Assembly: GCA_907163345.1 (NCBI GenBank)
Contig: CAJQUN010001157.1
Coordinates: 1 to 64,000 of the forward strand
Origin: Haberlea rhodopensis
Taxonomy: Eukaryota; Streptophyta; Magnoliopsida; Lamiales; Gesneriaceae
Direction: 5' to 3'
Length of the DNA stretch: 64,000 bases
Shown: one piece after another, positions 21,464-31,824 of the stretch
Layout of the letters: the number at the start of each line of letters is the position of its first letter
How positions within the stretch are numbered: position 1 is the stretch's first letter
The notes under the pieces: generated by a model
Database searches by the model: none
What the model saw: only the letters and a program-made list of their open reading frames with translations
What the model was told of the DNA's origin: nothing
Program-made: the position numbers and the translations under genes

Positions 21464-23171
21464 TGTTGGAATCGAAAAGGGGGTGAATGAGATTCCTTGG
21501 CTACTTTAGCGTTTTAAAATGAGTTTGCAAAACTAAAAGAGTTTGCGCTTGCGGAAGGCTTAAGTCAATCGATAAATAAAATAAAATAAGAAGTAAACAA
21601 ATAAATAAATACGTAAAGAAATAAAGCGGTAAATGACAAAGGATATTTGTTATAGAAGTTCGGCGATGAATCGCCTACGTCTCCTCTTCCCGGTTAGATA
21701 ACCTCCAACCGAGGTTCCACTAGAACAATAGATCTTGGCCTTGAGGGCTCCAAGTTAGCCACACAACAACTCTTCCCGAGTTTACAAAGCTCTTCCTGAG
21801 CACACTACTCTTCATGAGTACACAAAGCTCTTCACGAGCTACCAACACTCTTCACGAGTCTTCTTGGCCTTAAGGGCTCCAAGGATAGCCACAACACATG
21901 CACCAACTTTACTTGTTGATGACTTTACAATTTCCAACTTGCTTTGGTGTTGGAGAACCTTACAATAACTCAACACACACCTTCACGGTGTACCAACACG
22001 AAGAAAACAAGACTCTATCAAAATAAAAGAATTACAAGCTCCAATACAACAACAATGTATGGAGATTGCAAAGCTATTTGAAATTTGAATTGGCAAAGCT
22101 TTGATGAAGTTTGTAGGCTTGTTTCTTGTCTTCAAAATGCTCCAAAGCATCCATATTTATAGTGTAGGAGGCCCCCTAGGCTCCTACTAGTCGTTGCTAA
22201 ACATAAGGCTGAAATCACTCCTCGATCGCCTCGGACATCGCCTCGGGCGATCTCCATCGCCACCCTTTAACGGTCAAATCTGGCCCAGATCGCCTCGAGC
22301 GATCTCCCCATCACCTGGGGCGATCTTCAATGATAAACAAGGCCGTAGGTAAAGTTCTGGATCGCCTCGGGCGTTCCGTGCATCGCCCTCAAAAAAATGG
22401 CCTAGGAAGCATTCTGGATCGCCTGGGGCGAGCTTGACCATCGCCTGGGGCGATCTGATTGCCAGCGTGCACACCGTGCCATCGCTTCAGTCGATGGTGC
22501 GCAACATGGCTCGGATCGCCTCAAACTATGGCTGGATCGCCTCATACTATCTCCCAGATTTCAACACTCTCAAACTTTGTACTTTTAGACCATCGTAAGT
22601 TCGTTTCTGGGACAAGTGGTAAACATAAAAGTTGTAGCCCTTCCTCTTATCTAGGTGTGGACACAATTGCATTGCATTTTTATTAATGTATGAAGAAGTT
22701 ATGCCCAAAATGCTACAGTCGCTCAAACCTTGCTACAATCTGCACTTGTTATGACTTCCATGACATTTTGCTCCATGATGCAATCCGAATTGGACTGAGA
22801 TGTTTGAATATGAAATCTAGAATATTGAGTTGGATTTCTAACCTCTTTAGATTCACATTGTTCGGAGCATCGAGCCAAGAGATATAATCAAAACATTGCA
22901 CTGCGCTCCAATTGGCTTCTAAACGAATTTGCCCACCAACGGACCATTGGTTTGTGGGGCTTCATCCCATCATAAGAAATTGTTCCAACATCATTCCACA
23001 CATGTTGAACACTTAAATTGGTTGTTCATAGATGTCATTCCTTCTCGTCCAAGCTCAATAGATTCCTTGATAAAAATCACCGCTTGTCCTATGAACTCGC
23101 ATATGTTATTGTATAACTTGGGTTCTCTTCCATTGGTCTTCCCAACCAATTTATCAATATAACCCTGTACA
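21464..23171 (-). repeat. Solo-LTR-like repeat with GATCGCC palindrome cluster
   Basis: Bounded by TGTTGG... at 21464 and ...TGTACA at 23171 (the high end could extend to about 23.23 kb), so TG...CA termini on either strand. The minus strand has a TATA-like CACTATAAATATGG at about 22172-22153 placed as an LTR promoter would be. 21660-21960 has short repeats of the 'ctcttc-cgag' type. No ORF encodes retroelement proteins and no second copy or clear target duplication is present. I call it a probable solo LTR or unclassified repeat in minus orientation. Confidence 0.45.
22220..22560. repeat. Cluster of imperfect GATCGCC(N)3GGCGATC palindromes
   Basis: About ten variants of GATCGCCTCGGGCGATC occur in 340 bases, for example near 22232-22254, 22290-22326, 22362-22390, 22413-22458, 22478-22495 and 22515-22548. 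The best copies are near-perfect 7-bp-arm palindromes. Spacing is irregular (15-75 bases), so it is a clustered, not tandem, repeat. It sits upstream of the putative TATA in the U3-like part of the surrounding repeat. Confidence 0.7.
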
Positions 23172-23429
23172 CTAAGTAGACATATTAGTACAACAAATGC
23201 AAGTTTTGTTGATCATCAAAACCCATAAATAATTCGGAGATAAATTAAGCATTAAACACAACCATGTGTTTAAGGCTCAACACGAGGTTAGTCTGCGAGT
23301 TATCCGACTCCTTCAGAAATCGCACAACACAGCTCTAATTCGTTTCTACCTTAGGGTGTAAGGTATAATCAAGATATAAGAAAGATTTAAAGAAATCTGG
23401 GAGATAAATGTGCAACATCCTTCGTTTTA

Positions 23430-23500
23430 TTCTGGAAATACTTATAATATCTATTACATTAAAATGTCTCCTGTTGGGAGGAGACGGACTTGTTTAGCCT
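23430..23500 (+). pseudogene. Third pararetrovirus scrap (leader to first ORF)
   Basis: TTTATTCTGGAAATACT at 23435-23451 is identical to the leader just after the primer site in copy A (read on the minus strand). The similarity continues with TATAATATCT, then a TTAA...TGT stretch and GGAGGAGACG, aligning with 8101-8165 of copy B. There is no primer site before it and the first ORF does not continue. Short, but the run of matches in the right order makes chance unlikely. Confidence 0.5.
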
Positions 23501-23599
23501 CTCATAAATATGTGGCTTGACTCAAGAACACATAAACTAAAAATAAAAAAGAACAATATTACAAATGATTACAAAAGAAAGAAATAAAGAAAGAAAGAA

Positions 23600-24420
23600 A
23601 ATATTACCAAGCTATGAAACTCGAAAGAGTACAAAGCTTGGAGACTACAATTTTTATTCTCAGAAAACTATGGAGAATTTTTAATGTCCTTAGCTTCCTG
23701 AATAAGTGCCTTTATATAGGCATGAATCCGGACATGAACTTCGGATTCCAAATCTTGATAATTGTTGAGTGCGCCTGTGAGGGCGCCTTAACTTTAACGT
23801 GGTCTGGTATCTTTGTCTGAGTGCCAACTTTTCTTGTGAGTGATTCATTATTTTGTCCGCGTGCGTTTAATAGCTATCGCACTAATTTTAATGGTCCATG
23901 CATTTTTCTTTGTCGGGGAATCTTTACATTATTGGTTTTTGTGGTCCCCGAGCTTTAGGAAAACAGGCTCTCTTGTCAGCAGGTCTTTTGTCTTTTCCTG
24001 CCTCTGGTCTGTCGGGTTTGGATTGAAATTCTTTCCCGAAGTCTGGTTCTTTCTGCTCCGAGCATGCTTGGCAAATATGATCTATCCATCGGCCAATGTG
24101 TGCCATGTTGCAGAATTTTTGATAAGTTTCTTTCCCTGTCGGAATCTTGTTTTCCCAAAGAATTCTCCTCTTTGTTTCGAAGAGTTCTTAAGCAAATCTC
24201 GTTGATGTTCCTGTCATGGTATTCAGCATAAAAGTACAGTTGGCTGAATTTTGAAAGAACTTAAATGAATATTTGACTTTGTCCATCTCGGTTAGACAAA
24301 CCAAAAGACCCCATGCGCGTCTGGTTGAAACTTCATCTTCTGTGATAGTTCCAGCCAAAATTGGTATGCCGTCTAGTAGCGCAATTCTTATTGTAAGACC
24401 ACAACTCCTTATCTCGTCAT
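23600..24420 (-). pseudogene. Unidentified coding-like remnant followed by a TATA-bearing region
   Basis: Minus-strand frame 24420-24207 reads through IALLDGIPILAGTITEDEV and on to NTMTGTSTRFA before a stop. 24205-23924 continues with a Lys/Glu-rich stretch including FCNMAHIGRW and ICQACSEQKE (Cys-rich). Downstream on the same strand is CCTATATAAAGGCACTT (about 23727-23711), a strong TATA-like box. A decayed coding end followed by a TATA would fit the 3' part of a pararetrovirus or an LTR element, but I do not recognise the protein and do not assign it. Confidence 0.35.
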
Positions 24421-27171
24421 TAATGTGTTTATGATGTCATATGTATATGAAAATGTTCATTCTTTAAAAGAATCATTACATGCTTCACTTTTACGGTATG
24501 ACTTCTATAAAAATTTGGGCAGAGTCTCCTCGTAATTAGACTACCAATAAAAATACAAATCGCATATGCACCGTATTCAACTTCTCAGGCAAGAATATAA
24601 TAAATCCCCCTTAATACTCAATTAGTAAAGCACATTCTCCTCAAAATAAAATGCACATCAATCAACTATATGAAACAGGAACTTCAACACTCTTATACAG
24701 TCCATATACATGCATCCAGGTGCTCACATATGAGCAACGGATAAATGAATCAATTCTAAATGCATAAGTAAGACGTGCCATCAACCAATACTTGTACAAG
24801 ATTCCTGCGAGCACTATTTTCCATGGGCTCGAGATTTCTTCCCGAGACAACGTCGTACCTATTATACATGTTTCAACAGAAACAGCCCCCAAACAGGGTG
24901 AGCATGATTATTTAAAATCCATAAAAATGTACTCCCTGTACAGTTCTGCATACGTATAGCTTCCACTAGATGTTCCTGTTTCAATCTCAGACGCTTTCAT
25001 AAACATCAAGTTCAGTATCATTAAACAAACATGATACTCATCAATGCAATAAATTCAATATAATCACAATTCATCATTTATGCTCAATCATAACGAATCT
25101 TATATCGAAGGTAATTCTGCATATCAGTTAATCTCATTCTCAACCATTTCTCATACCGATCATGCGAAAGGCATCAATACCCAACTCCATATCCGGACCA
25201 CGTACATTTACATGTCCACCATAGTACATATACCAAACTCAATACACATATACATTTCATTATATTCAATCACTACATTCAACAATGCATTAATACATGA
25301 ATATGTAATTACTTCATAGTATACATGCTCGTACGTCACTACGTACCTTAAAGTCTGTGTTTTTCCGCTCAAGTCACCATCCTCGTTGTCCAAGAGCTCA
25401 AGAAGGCTCTACATGAACTCAAAGGTTTAAGGGTTATCTCATAATCGATATCTGATGCACAAAACCTCATATTACTCCATAAAGGCATGCCCATAATATC
25501 ATATAATCCAACCTCCCAACAACAAAACTCAATTTAGCAAATTAACATGTTCCAAACACCCAAACCAACAGCGAAGTGATTCAAACCAAGCTATGAAAGA
25601 AAGGATCCATGTATTTAAGAGATTCTACCATTTAAATCCAATTCCCTTAATCCCAACATAAAGTCATTTATTTGTTTAAATTCAACTCTAAACAAATTAA
25701 AGCTGCATTGGGTTTCATAATTCTTGATTTAGAACTCACTACTAAGATCAGTAACTCAATAAAATGACATAAGTCAACAATACATGCTATGATACCCGTT
25801 CAAGCATATACATCACCATAAACTCTATCCCATGTTATAACACATACTAACATGTATCTAATCCATTCATTCACACACTACACATGCTTCCAAAGGTAAC
25901 ACATTTCATACCACAGCCCAACACCCACCAAAATATTACAATGGCTACAAGCCAAGTTAGTTCTTTTCACCACCCACTAACAAGGCTTAGACCCACACTT
26001 GAATCACATTTAAGCATATTAACAAACACCTTTCATGCATGATTTTAGTCTTCATCTTTTAAACAACAATAATACTAAGCCAAGACATAATTCCACAATT
26101 AATTTTCAATAATCAACCATTCAATAAAGTGAGTTATAATTAGACCGCTAAAAAAACCATATCAATAGCCATAATCCATAGCATATACACTCCAATATAT
26201 ATATAATTTTTAGACACAGCACCAACACATCTTAATATAAGTTGGAGCACCTCCAAACATGTATATCATCACTTAAATACTACACTACAAGTTGGAACCA
26301 CATACCAATATATAAAAATCAATGCTTAACACCTTACAACACCCACTAATACATGTATAACACACACCCTCACACCTAGTATCACACACACATGCACACA
26401 CAGTACACACACGCACACACAGTACACAAACCCACACCACACATAGCTGCACCATTCCATTTTATTGCCAAAACCAACCAAGATATCATCCTTAAGCCCA
26501 AAAATCAAACCACATAACAAACCCTTCCAGTAATGCTAGTAAAAATCGAACCAAAGCTTCACACAACCCATCGAAATCGAGGCATAAGATGAAGATAATG
26601 ACTAAGGGAGTGTATATCATTGAATACTATGTGTGCGTGTGTGTACTGTGTGTGCACAATATATTCACTCTATTCATTGTATTTGAGAGCTTAATAGATG
26701 AGTGAATATCATTGTAACGGTTGATGATTCATCACAACTGATTGAGAGGTCTTTGTATGTGAGACATTAAAGAACATGCATAGTTGATTTGCTAGGAGTT
26801 CTAGTTGGATGGGGAATTCCCAACTGGATTGGGTTTGTGCAATGGGATAGTATAAATCAAAGTTTTCTAGTGGAATCCTTCCATGCGGTGGAAGAAGGGG
26901 AGACGTAGTAGGATTACATCACCTTCGAACTTCCATAAGCAAATGCTTGTTTATTTACTTTACTTGCATAGCTTTAAAATATATTTCAAATGGTTAATCG
27001 GTTATAGAGCAGGTTATTTCGAGTGTCTTCCGCTCGATTTTGCAACCGAACTCGATATAATCTCTCGGTGTAACTATTTCAAGAACACGAGCTATTGAAG
27101 CTCAAGTTGGTTGAACTCGGGTGTGGACTGGCCACCCACCCCGATCGATCCTGACAACGTCATTTGTAATG
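24421..27171. other. Non-coding, AT-rich intergenic region with an inverted CA/TG repeat
   Basis: No convincing gene. 24780-25440 has the phrase-poor, C/A-rich composition often seen in decayed gypsy LTR sequence, but no ends were found. 26340-26440 is a CA-rich tract, and part of it recurs inverted at about 26630 (listed separately). The rest appears low in structure. Confidence 0.4.
26394..26657. repeat. Perfect 26-nt inverted repeat in CA/TG-rich sequence
   Basis: The left arm at about 26395-26420 (GCACACACAGTACACACACG, then CACACA) is exactly complementary to the right arm at about 26630-26655 (TGTGTGCGTGTGTGTACTGT, then GTGTGC). The loop is about 210 bases. It could form a cruciform in DNA or a hairpin in RNA. 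The simple CA composition makes partial chance matching easier, but the two GTAC interruptions fall in register. Confidence 0.7.
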
Positions 27172-27325
27172 GCGGTTTCTTATTAAAAAAAATATTATTT
27201 TTCTTCAAGGCGTCAAATGAAGTCGCCACCTCAGATGGCGCGTTTAGGTTAATTTACAAACATTTTCGAAGATCGATTATTTTGTTAAATTAATATTTTT
27301 TCGATGAATTTATTAAAAAAACCGC
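27172..27325. mobile_element. Small MITE related to the 60.3-kb element
   Basis: Terminal inverted repeat GCGGTTTCTTATTAAAAAAA / right end reverse-complemented GCGGTTTTTTTAATAAATTC. The interior has CAAATGAAGTCGCCACCTCA and GATGGCGCG, the same words that fill 60297-61761 (inverted or direct). About 154 bp, no ORF. No clear target duplication seen. Confidence 0.5.
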
Positions 27326-27795
27326 AGACAATAGTTACTTATTATAAATATATAATTTTTGAGTGCAACTAAAGTAAATCAACTATTATATAGGTTTGAA
27401 TTTCCATTTTTTATTTCAAATTAAATACTTTGTTTTTAATATTTTTTAATTAATTTGCAATATAATATTTCCATCATACTAGAGCGTGAATTAATTTTTA
27501 CGTATATTAGAAAACCACGTAAAGATTCTTCATTCCAACAATTTGATTGTTCTAAGAGTAAGCAAGTGATAGTTATCTTGATAAAACGTGTAATTAATTA
27601 CAATGTAAATACTATACTTCAAAATAATATTTATTCGTACATGTAATACACATATAATTGAGGGGTATGTATTTTAGAAATAATCACCCGTATATACCTA
27701 CAAACATGGATCCTTCATTCGCCTTTTACAACATCCCCATTGCTCATGGTATACATATCCTATCTCCCACAAAATAATTTCACCCAACAAATCTC

Positions 27796-27797
<2 letters not shown>
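27326..27797. other. AT-rich spacer
   Basis: No coding or repeat structure recognised other than high A+T content. It leads into the (TA)n microsatellite. Confidence 0.4.

Positions 27798-27871
<74 letters not shown>
27798..27871. repeat. (TA)n microsatellite
   Basis: An uninterrupted run of about 37 TA units. It generates artefactual poly-(Tyr-Ile) reading frames on both strands. Such tracts are often length-polymorphic. Confidence 0.95.
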
Positions 27872-27873
<2 letters not shown>

Positions 27874-28054
27874 CTCTCTCCATGCAACAAAGCTCCCATA
27901 TTGTTATCTCGGGTTCCATTTTAGAACACAACAGGGAGACTATCCTAATATCTCGTTCACAATATATCTCTACAAATCCTTAAAACAGACGTATCGGTTC
28001 CAAATTACTCGATTCCTATATGTAATAGAACAAGGACTCTGAGGGGTTTTTCCT

Positions 28055-28063
28055 CTATATATA
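28055..28063 (+). promoter_or_regulatory. TATA box of the 152-residue protein gene
   Basis: CTATATATA lies about 130 bases before the donor of a probable 5'-UTR intron (28194-28520, GGTAAAA ... TTATTTCAG), which is followed by the start codon at 28585. Transcription would begin at about 28085-28095. Inferred from spacing and splice-site quality. Confidence 0.5.
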
Positions 28064-28584
28064 TTCAACAAGACATTGTTTCGTCCTGAAATCATCGCAC
28101 ATAAGTCTGGGCTGTGGTTATACAATTGTGTCGCTATTTTTCTATATTTTCTCAAGAATAAGAGGAAGAACGTTGAAAGTGAATCCCCTTTTGGTAAAAA
28201 TCTGAGAACTCACTTTTTTTTTGTGTGAACTAGGGTTACTTATGTGCTTTGTTTACTTTAAAGAATGTAGATTTTTCTTGGTTTATTTTACGGGGCAACT
28301 GTGAATGTGTTCTTATCCGATGATGTGGACTCTGATCGCTTATTATTATTATTATTTTTGGCTTCGTTTCTTGGGTTTTCATGTATTATTTGGGTTATAA
28401 CAATGATGGAGTCAAGCTTTAGATTTTTTTATATGTCGATAAAAGATTCTGATTTTGATTAGTGGTGGTTCGTTTTTTTTTGGGTGATCATAAAATTTGG
28501 ACTCTTTTCGATTATTTCAGTGAAACTGAAGAGAAATATTGATTTCGGAGTAAAGAACAAAGTGAACAACAAATATATTCTGAA

Positions 28585-29043
28585 ATGGAGGAACAATCTG
28601 ATTCTTTGATTAGAAGAACTCGATTCTGCAACAGTGTTTATCACCGTCTCGAGGCATCAAAGCTAGATCCTAATCCCTTCATACTTCAACCAATAAGAAT
28701 TCCGGGCTCGAATACTTCACCCGATTCAGCCACCATAAATTCAAGAACGAGGCCAAACGTCATGCAAACTCAACAAACTGTGTCTCCCATCTCGGAACCT
28801 AAGGATTCTGAAGACTTAAACGATGCTGAGTCCATCCAGAATCCTGGACTCGAGACTCAACATTCACTAAGAAAACAACATAAGAAGGGATACTTTGGCA
28901 AGTTGTTGCATAAACATTCTCGCAGCACGAAGATTACAGCATCAAACTCATTTGATTCAAAGTCACCGAGTGTCTCTACTTTCCTCAAGCACGTCAAGTC
29001 GCTAGTATTTCGTAAGCCTAAGAGTCCCGCCATGGAATGTTGA
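28585..29043 (+). CDS. Plant protein of unknown function (152 residues)
   Basis: A single coding exon from ATG at 28585, the first ATG after a likely 5'-UTR intron acceptor (TTTCAG at 28520), to a TGA. The N-terminus is acidic (MEEQSDSLIRRTRFCNSVYHRLEAS). The middle is rich in Ser, Thr, Pro and Asn and looks disordered. The C-terminal 60 residues are basic (HSLRKQHKKGYFGKLLHKHSR and LKHVKSLVFRKPKSP). There is no signal peptide, membrane segment or catalytic motif. Codon use and the UTR intron support a real gene. Basic, Ser-rich tails like this occur in small nuclear or membrane-associated plant proteins, but I do not recognise the family and assign no function. Confidence 0.6.
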   Translation: MEEQSDSLIRRTRFCNSVYHRLEASKLDPNPFILQPIRIPGSNTSPDSATINSRTRPNVMQTQQTVSPISEPKDSEDLNDAESIQNPGLETQHSLRKQHKKGYFGKLLHKHSRSTKITASNSFDSKSPSVSTFLKHVKSLVFRKPKSPAMEC

Positions 29044-29860
29044 ATCTTGTGATTAAATTTTTCTATTGGATTCAGACACTGAAGTATGATTCAAAGTTTA
29101 TTATCAACAAATCTGTCAAGTCTTTTTTTTTTGTGCTAGAAAATATATTAAAAGTTATGTTTGATTATCAAATAAAATGATCTGTTTCATAAAGTTTTGT
29201 AAAAGTTGTGTTCTAACTTAATCTTAAAACTAGTGGAGGACATATACACTATACGCGCTTAATGATTAGGGATAATTTAATAAAACTGTTTCATAAATAC
29301 GCAAAAAATTAGTAAAATATGTATATGGGCTTCTGTTATAATTTAAAGCAAAAAAAATCGTTTCCAATCACTAAAAAAAAAAACTTATTTTTATTAGAAA
29401 GTGTGATTTTTGCCACAAATTAGTGTTTAAATTTTATATCTTAAAATAAAGTAAAGAAACTATTAAAATAAGTATTATAATATTTTATATGATTTTTTTA
29501 TACATAAATTATAAGTAAGTTTGCTTGTATATAACATTAGGTAAATTATACAAATGGTCTATTGAATAATGCATTTGTAACGATGTCCCAAACTTTTGAG
29601 ACTAACAAATATAGTTACCTATATTTATAACGAACTAATTTTGGTACTATATACGCATTTCTAGCAAATTGGCTTTTAATTGGTTATTTAATGTACACGT
29701 TTGTTTTTTTAACAGAAAAATGGTCTTAACACTATTCTTGATAATAAAATAATTTTTTTGAGACTATATTTATTTAATCCATAAATGTTTGCACTATTTG
29801 GGTTGTTTTTAAAATATAAAATATTGTCGATTCGCAAATTCTTCACATCTAAATGGTCAT
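29044..29860. other. AT-rich spacer before eIF3d
   Basis: 3' flank of the 152-residue protein gene followed by very AT-rich, unstructured DNA. No ORF, repeat ends or RNA gene seen. Confidence 0.4.
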
Positions 29861-29966
29861 GACATGACATGGCCCAGGATAACGTGGCTTCAGGCCCAAG
29901 ATAGGGATAAAGCAGGCACGATATTTATCTTGGAGGACATAACCGTCATTCAGTCTAACCCTGCGG

Positions 29967-29975
29967 CTAGGGTTT
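29967..29975 (+). promoter_or_regulatory. Telo-box and pyrimidine-rich leader of the eIF3d gene
   Basis: CTAGGGTTT (complement AAACCCTAG) lies about 105 bases before the eIF3d start codon and is followed by a long C/T tract (ttttctttttctttttttaccctc). Telo-boxes near the start of transcription are characteristic of plant genes for the translation machinery. The pyrimidine tract would lie at the 5' end of the mRNA. The role is inferred. Confidence 0.55.
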
Positions 29976-30081
29976 TTCTTTTTCTTTTTTTTACCCTCGG
30001 GCCTCGTCCCATCGTTGGCTTCGGTGCTTCGCTACCATTCACTTTATAGAAATTACCTAAAGTTTTGAAGGGAAACCAATT

Positions 30082-31824
30082 ATGGTCGGATTCGAACTTG
30101 GATCGGTGCCGTTCAATCCCGACGGGTGGGGTCCTCCAGATTCCTCCGCCGCCACAACATCGGTCCCTAACCATCCCTCGAATGTGCCCTTCGCTCCGTT
30201 CTCACGCTCAGATAAGCTTGGCCGGATAGCTGATTGGACCCGGAATATATCCTATACGGCTCGACCTGGATTCAAGCAGGGCCAGCACATCTCTGAATCC
30301 GCCTTCGACTTCTCCGGCGACGACTCCTTTGCAACTCTCGCCGCCGATGAGGACTCATCCTTCCGTCTCGTCGACACTTCAGCCAAGTCGCATCACCACA
30401 ACCCTAATCGCCCTAAATTCAACCCTCGATGGAGGTTTAATCCCCATCACAACTCACGCTCGCAGCTGCCCCAGCGCCGCGATGAGGAAGCCGAAGCTCG
30501 TAAACGCGAAGCCGAAAAGGATAGGGGACGCCGAGACAGACTGTACAACCTTAACCGCTCGCAGATGCCGCCGCGTCGTGACTCTTCCGCTTTCAAATCC
30601 TCGGTGGATATTCAAGCCGAATGGAATATGCTCGACCAAATCCCGTTCTCAACTTTTTCTAAGCTTTCTTTTTCGGTGCCCGAACCTGAAGACTTGTTGA
30701 TTTGCGGAGGGCTTGAATGTTACGATAGGTCTTATGATCGGATTACCCCGAAGAATTGTCGTGCATTGGAGCGATTCAAGAGCAGGAATTTCTTCAAAGT
30801 TACCACTACAGATGACCCTGTAATTCGCAGACTTGCTAATGAGGACAAAGCAACAGTTTTCGCTACTGATACTATTTTATCGACTCTCATGTGCGCTTCC
30901 AGGTCTGTTTACTCGTGGGATATTGTGATTCAGCGCGTTGGGAACAAGTTGTTCTTCGATAAGCGTGATGGGTCTCAGTTGGATTTACTTTCTGTGCACG
31001 AGACATCCCAGGAATCCTTGCCTGATGTAAAGGATGACATTAATTCGATGCAGTCATTGAGTGTGGAGGCTGCCTATATTAATCAGAATTTTTCTCAACA
31101 GGTTTTGATTAGAAATGGGAATAAGGTGACTTTTGAGGAGCCAAACCCATTTGCCAATGAAGGGGAAGAGGTGGCATCAGTTGCCTATAGGTACAGGAGG
31201 TGGAAATTGGATGATGATATGTATCTTGTGTCCAGGTGTGAAGTGCATAGTGTGGTGGATACGAATAACCAGAGGTCGTTTTTGACCCTTAATGCATTGA
31301 ATGAGTTTGATCCTAAGTATTCAGGTGTGGACTGGAGGCAGAAGCTGGAGACGCAAAGAGGTGCGGTATTGGCTACTGAGTTGAAGAACAATGCAAATAA
31401 GATGGCAAAATGGACTGTACAGGCTATGTTGGCTGGTGCTGATATGATGAAACTTGGGTATGTGTCGAGGGTTCATCCGAGAGATCACTTTAACCATGTA
31501 ATATTGGCGGTGGTAGGGTACAAACCTCGGGATTTTGGGGCCCAGATTAATTTGAATACTTCGAATATGTGGGGTATCGTGAAGAGTATTGTAGACTTGT
31601 GTATGAAGTTGAAGGAGGGAAAGTATGTGCTGGTTAAGGATCCGTCTAAGCCTCAGGTGCGAATTTATGACGTCCCACAGGATGCTTTTGATAATGATTA
31701 TGTGGAGGAGCCATTACCAGAGGAAGAACAGGTTCAGCCTCCGAACGAGAGTGGTGATGGAGGGGATGCAATTGCTACCACAAATGATGTGGAATATGAG
31801 GAGATTGACAATAAAACTGCGTAA
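30082..31824 (+). CDS. TIF3D1: Eukaryotic translation initiation factor 3 subunit D (eIF3d)
   Basis: One uninterrupted exon encodes 580 residues, the usual size of plant eIF3d. eIF3d is a peripheral subunit of the cytosolic eIF3 complex; it contacts the mRNA entry channel of the 40S ribosome and, in animals, can bind caps directly. Visible landmarks are the N-terminal NPDGWGPP and PFSRSDKLGRIADWTRN motifs and an Arg/Glu-rich linker (about 130-165, EEAEARKREAEKDRGRRDR). The conserved core runs from SVDIQAEWNMLDQIPFSTFSKL and GGLECYDRSYDRITPKN through ATDTILSTLMCASRSVYSWD and NPFANEGEEVASVAYRYRRW to GAVLATELKNNANKMAKW and LGYVSRVHPRDHFNHVIL. The tail is acidic (EEPLPEEEQ). The start is the first ATG after the telo-box leader. 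No anomalies. Confidence 0.97.
   Translation: MVGFELGSVPFNPDGWGPPDSSAATTSVPNHPSNVPFAPFSRSDKLGRIADWTRNISYTARPGFKQGQHISESAFDFSGDDSFATLAADEDSSFRLVDTSAKSHHHNPNRPKFNPRWRFNPHHNSRSQLPQRRDEEAEARKREAEKDRGRRDRLYNLNRSQMPPRRDSSAFKSSVDIQAEWNMLDQIPFSTFSKLSFSVPEPEDLLICGGLECYDRSYDRITPKNCRALERFKSRNFFKVTTTDDPVIRRLANEDKATVFATDTILSTLMCASRSVYSWDIVIQRVGNKLFFDKRDGSQLDLLSVHETSQESLPDVKDDINSMQSLSVEAAYINQNFSQQVLIRNGNKVTFEEPNPFANEGEEVASVAYRYRRWKLDDDMYLVSRCEVHSVVDTNNQRSFLTLNALNEFDPKYSGVDWRQKLETQRGAVLATELKNNANKMAKWTVQAMLAGADMMKLGYVSRVHPRDHFNHVILAVVGYKPRDFGAQINLNTSNMWGIVKSIVDLCMKLKEGKYVLVKDPSKPQVRIYDVPQDAFDNDYVEEPLPEEEQVQPPNESGDGGDAIATTNDVEYEEIDNKTA

Noticed and set aside
22220..22560. CRISPR-like array from repeated GATCGCC units
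   Set aside because: Spacing and units are irregular, and the context is a plant repeat with a TATA-like promoter.
27698..28042. Frames of 77 and 100 codons with long Tyr-Ile runs on both strands
   Set aside because: They are translations of the (TA)n microsatellite, not genes.
30329..31391. Alternative frames on both strands across the eIF3d gene
   Set aside because: They are shadows of a strongly conserved 580-codon ORF.
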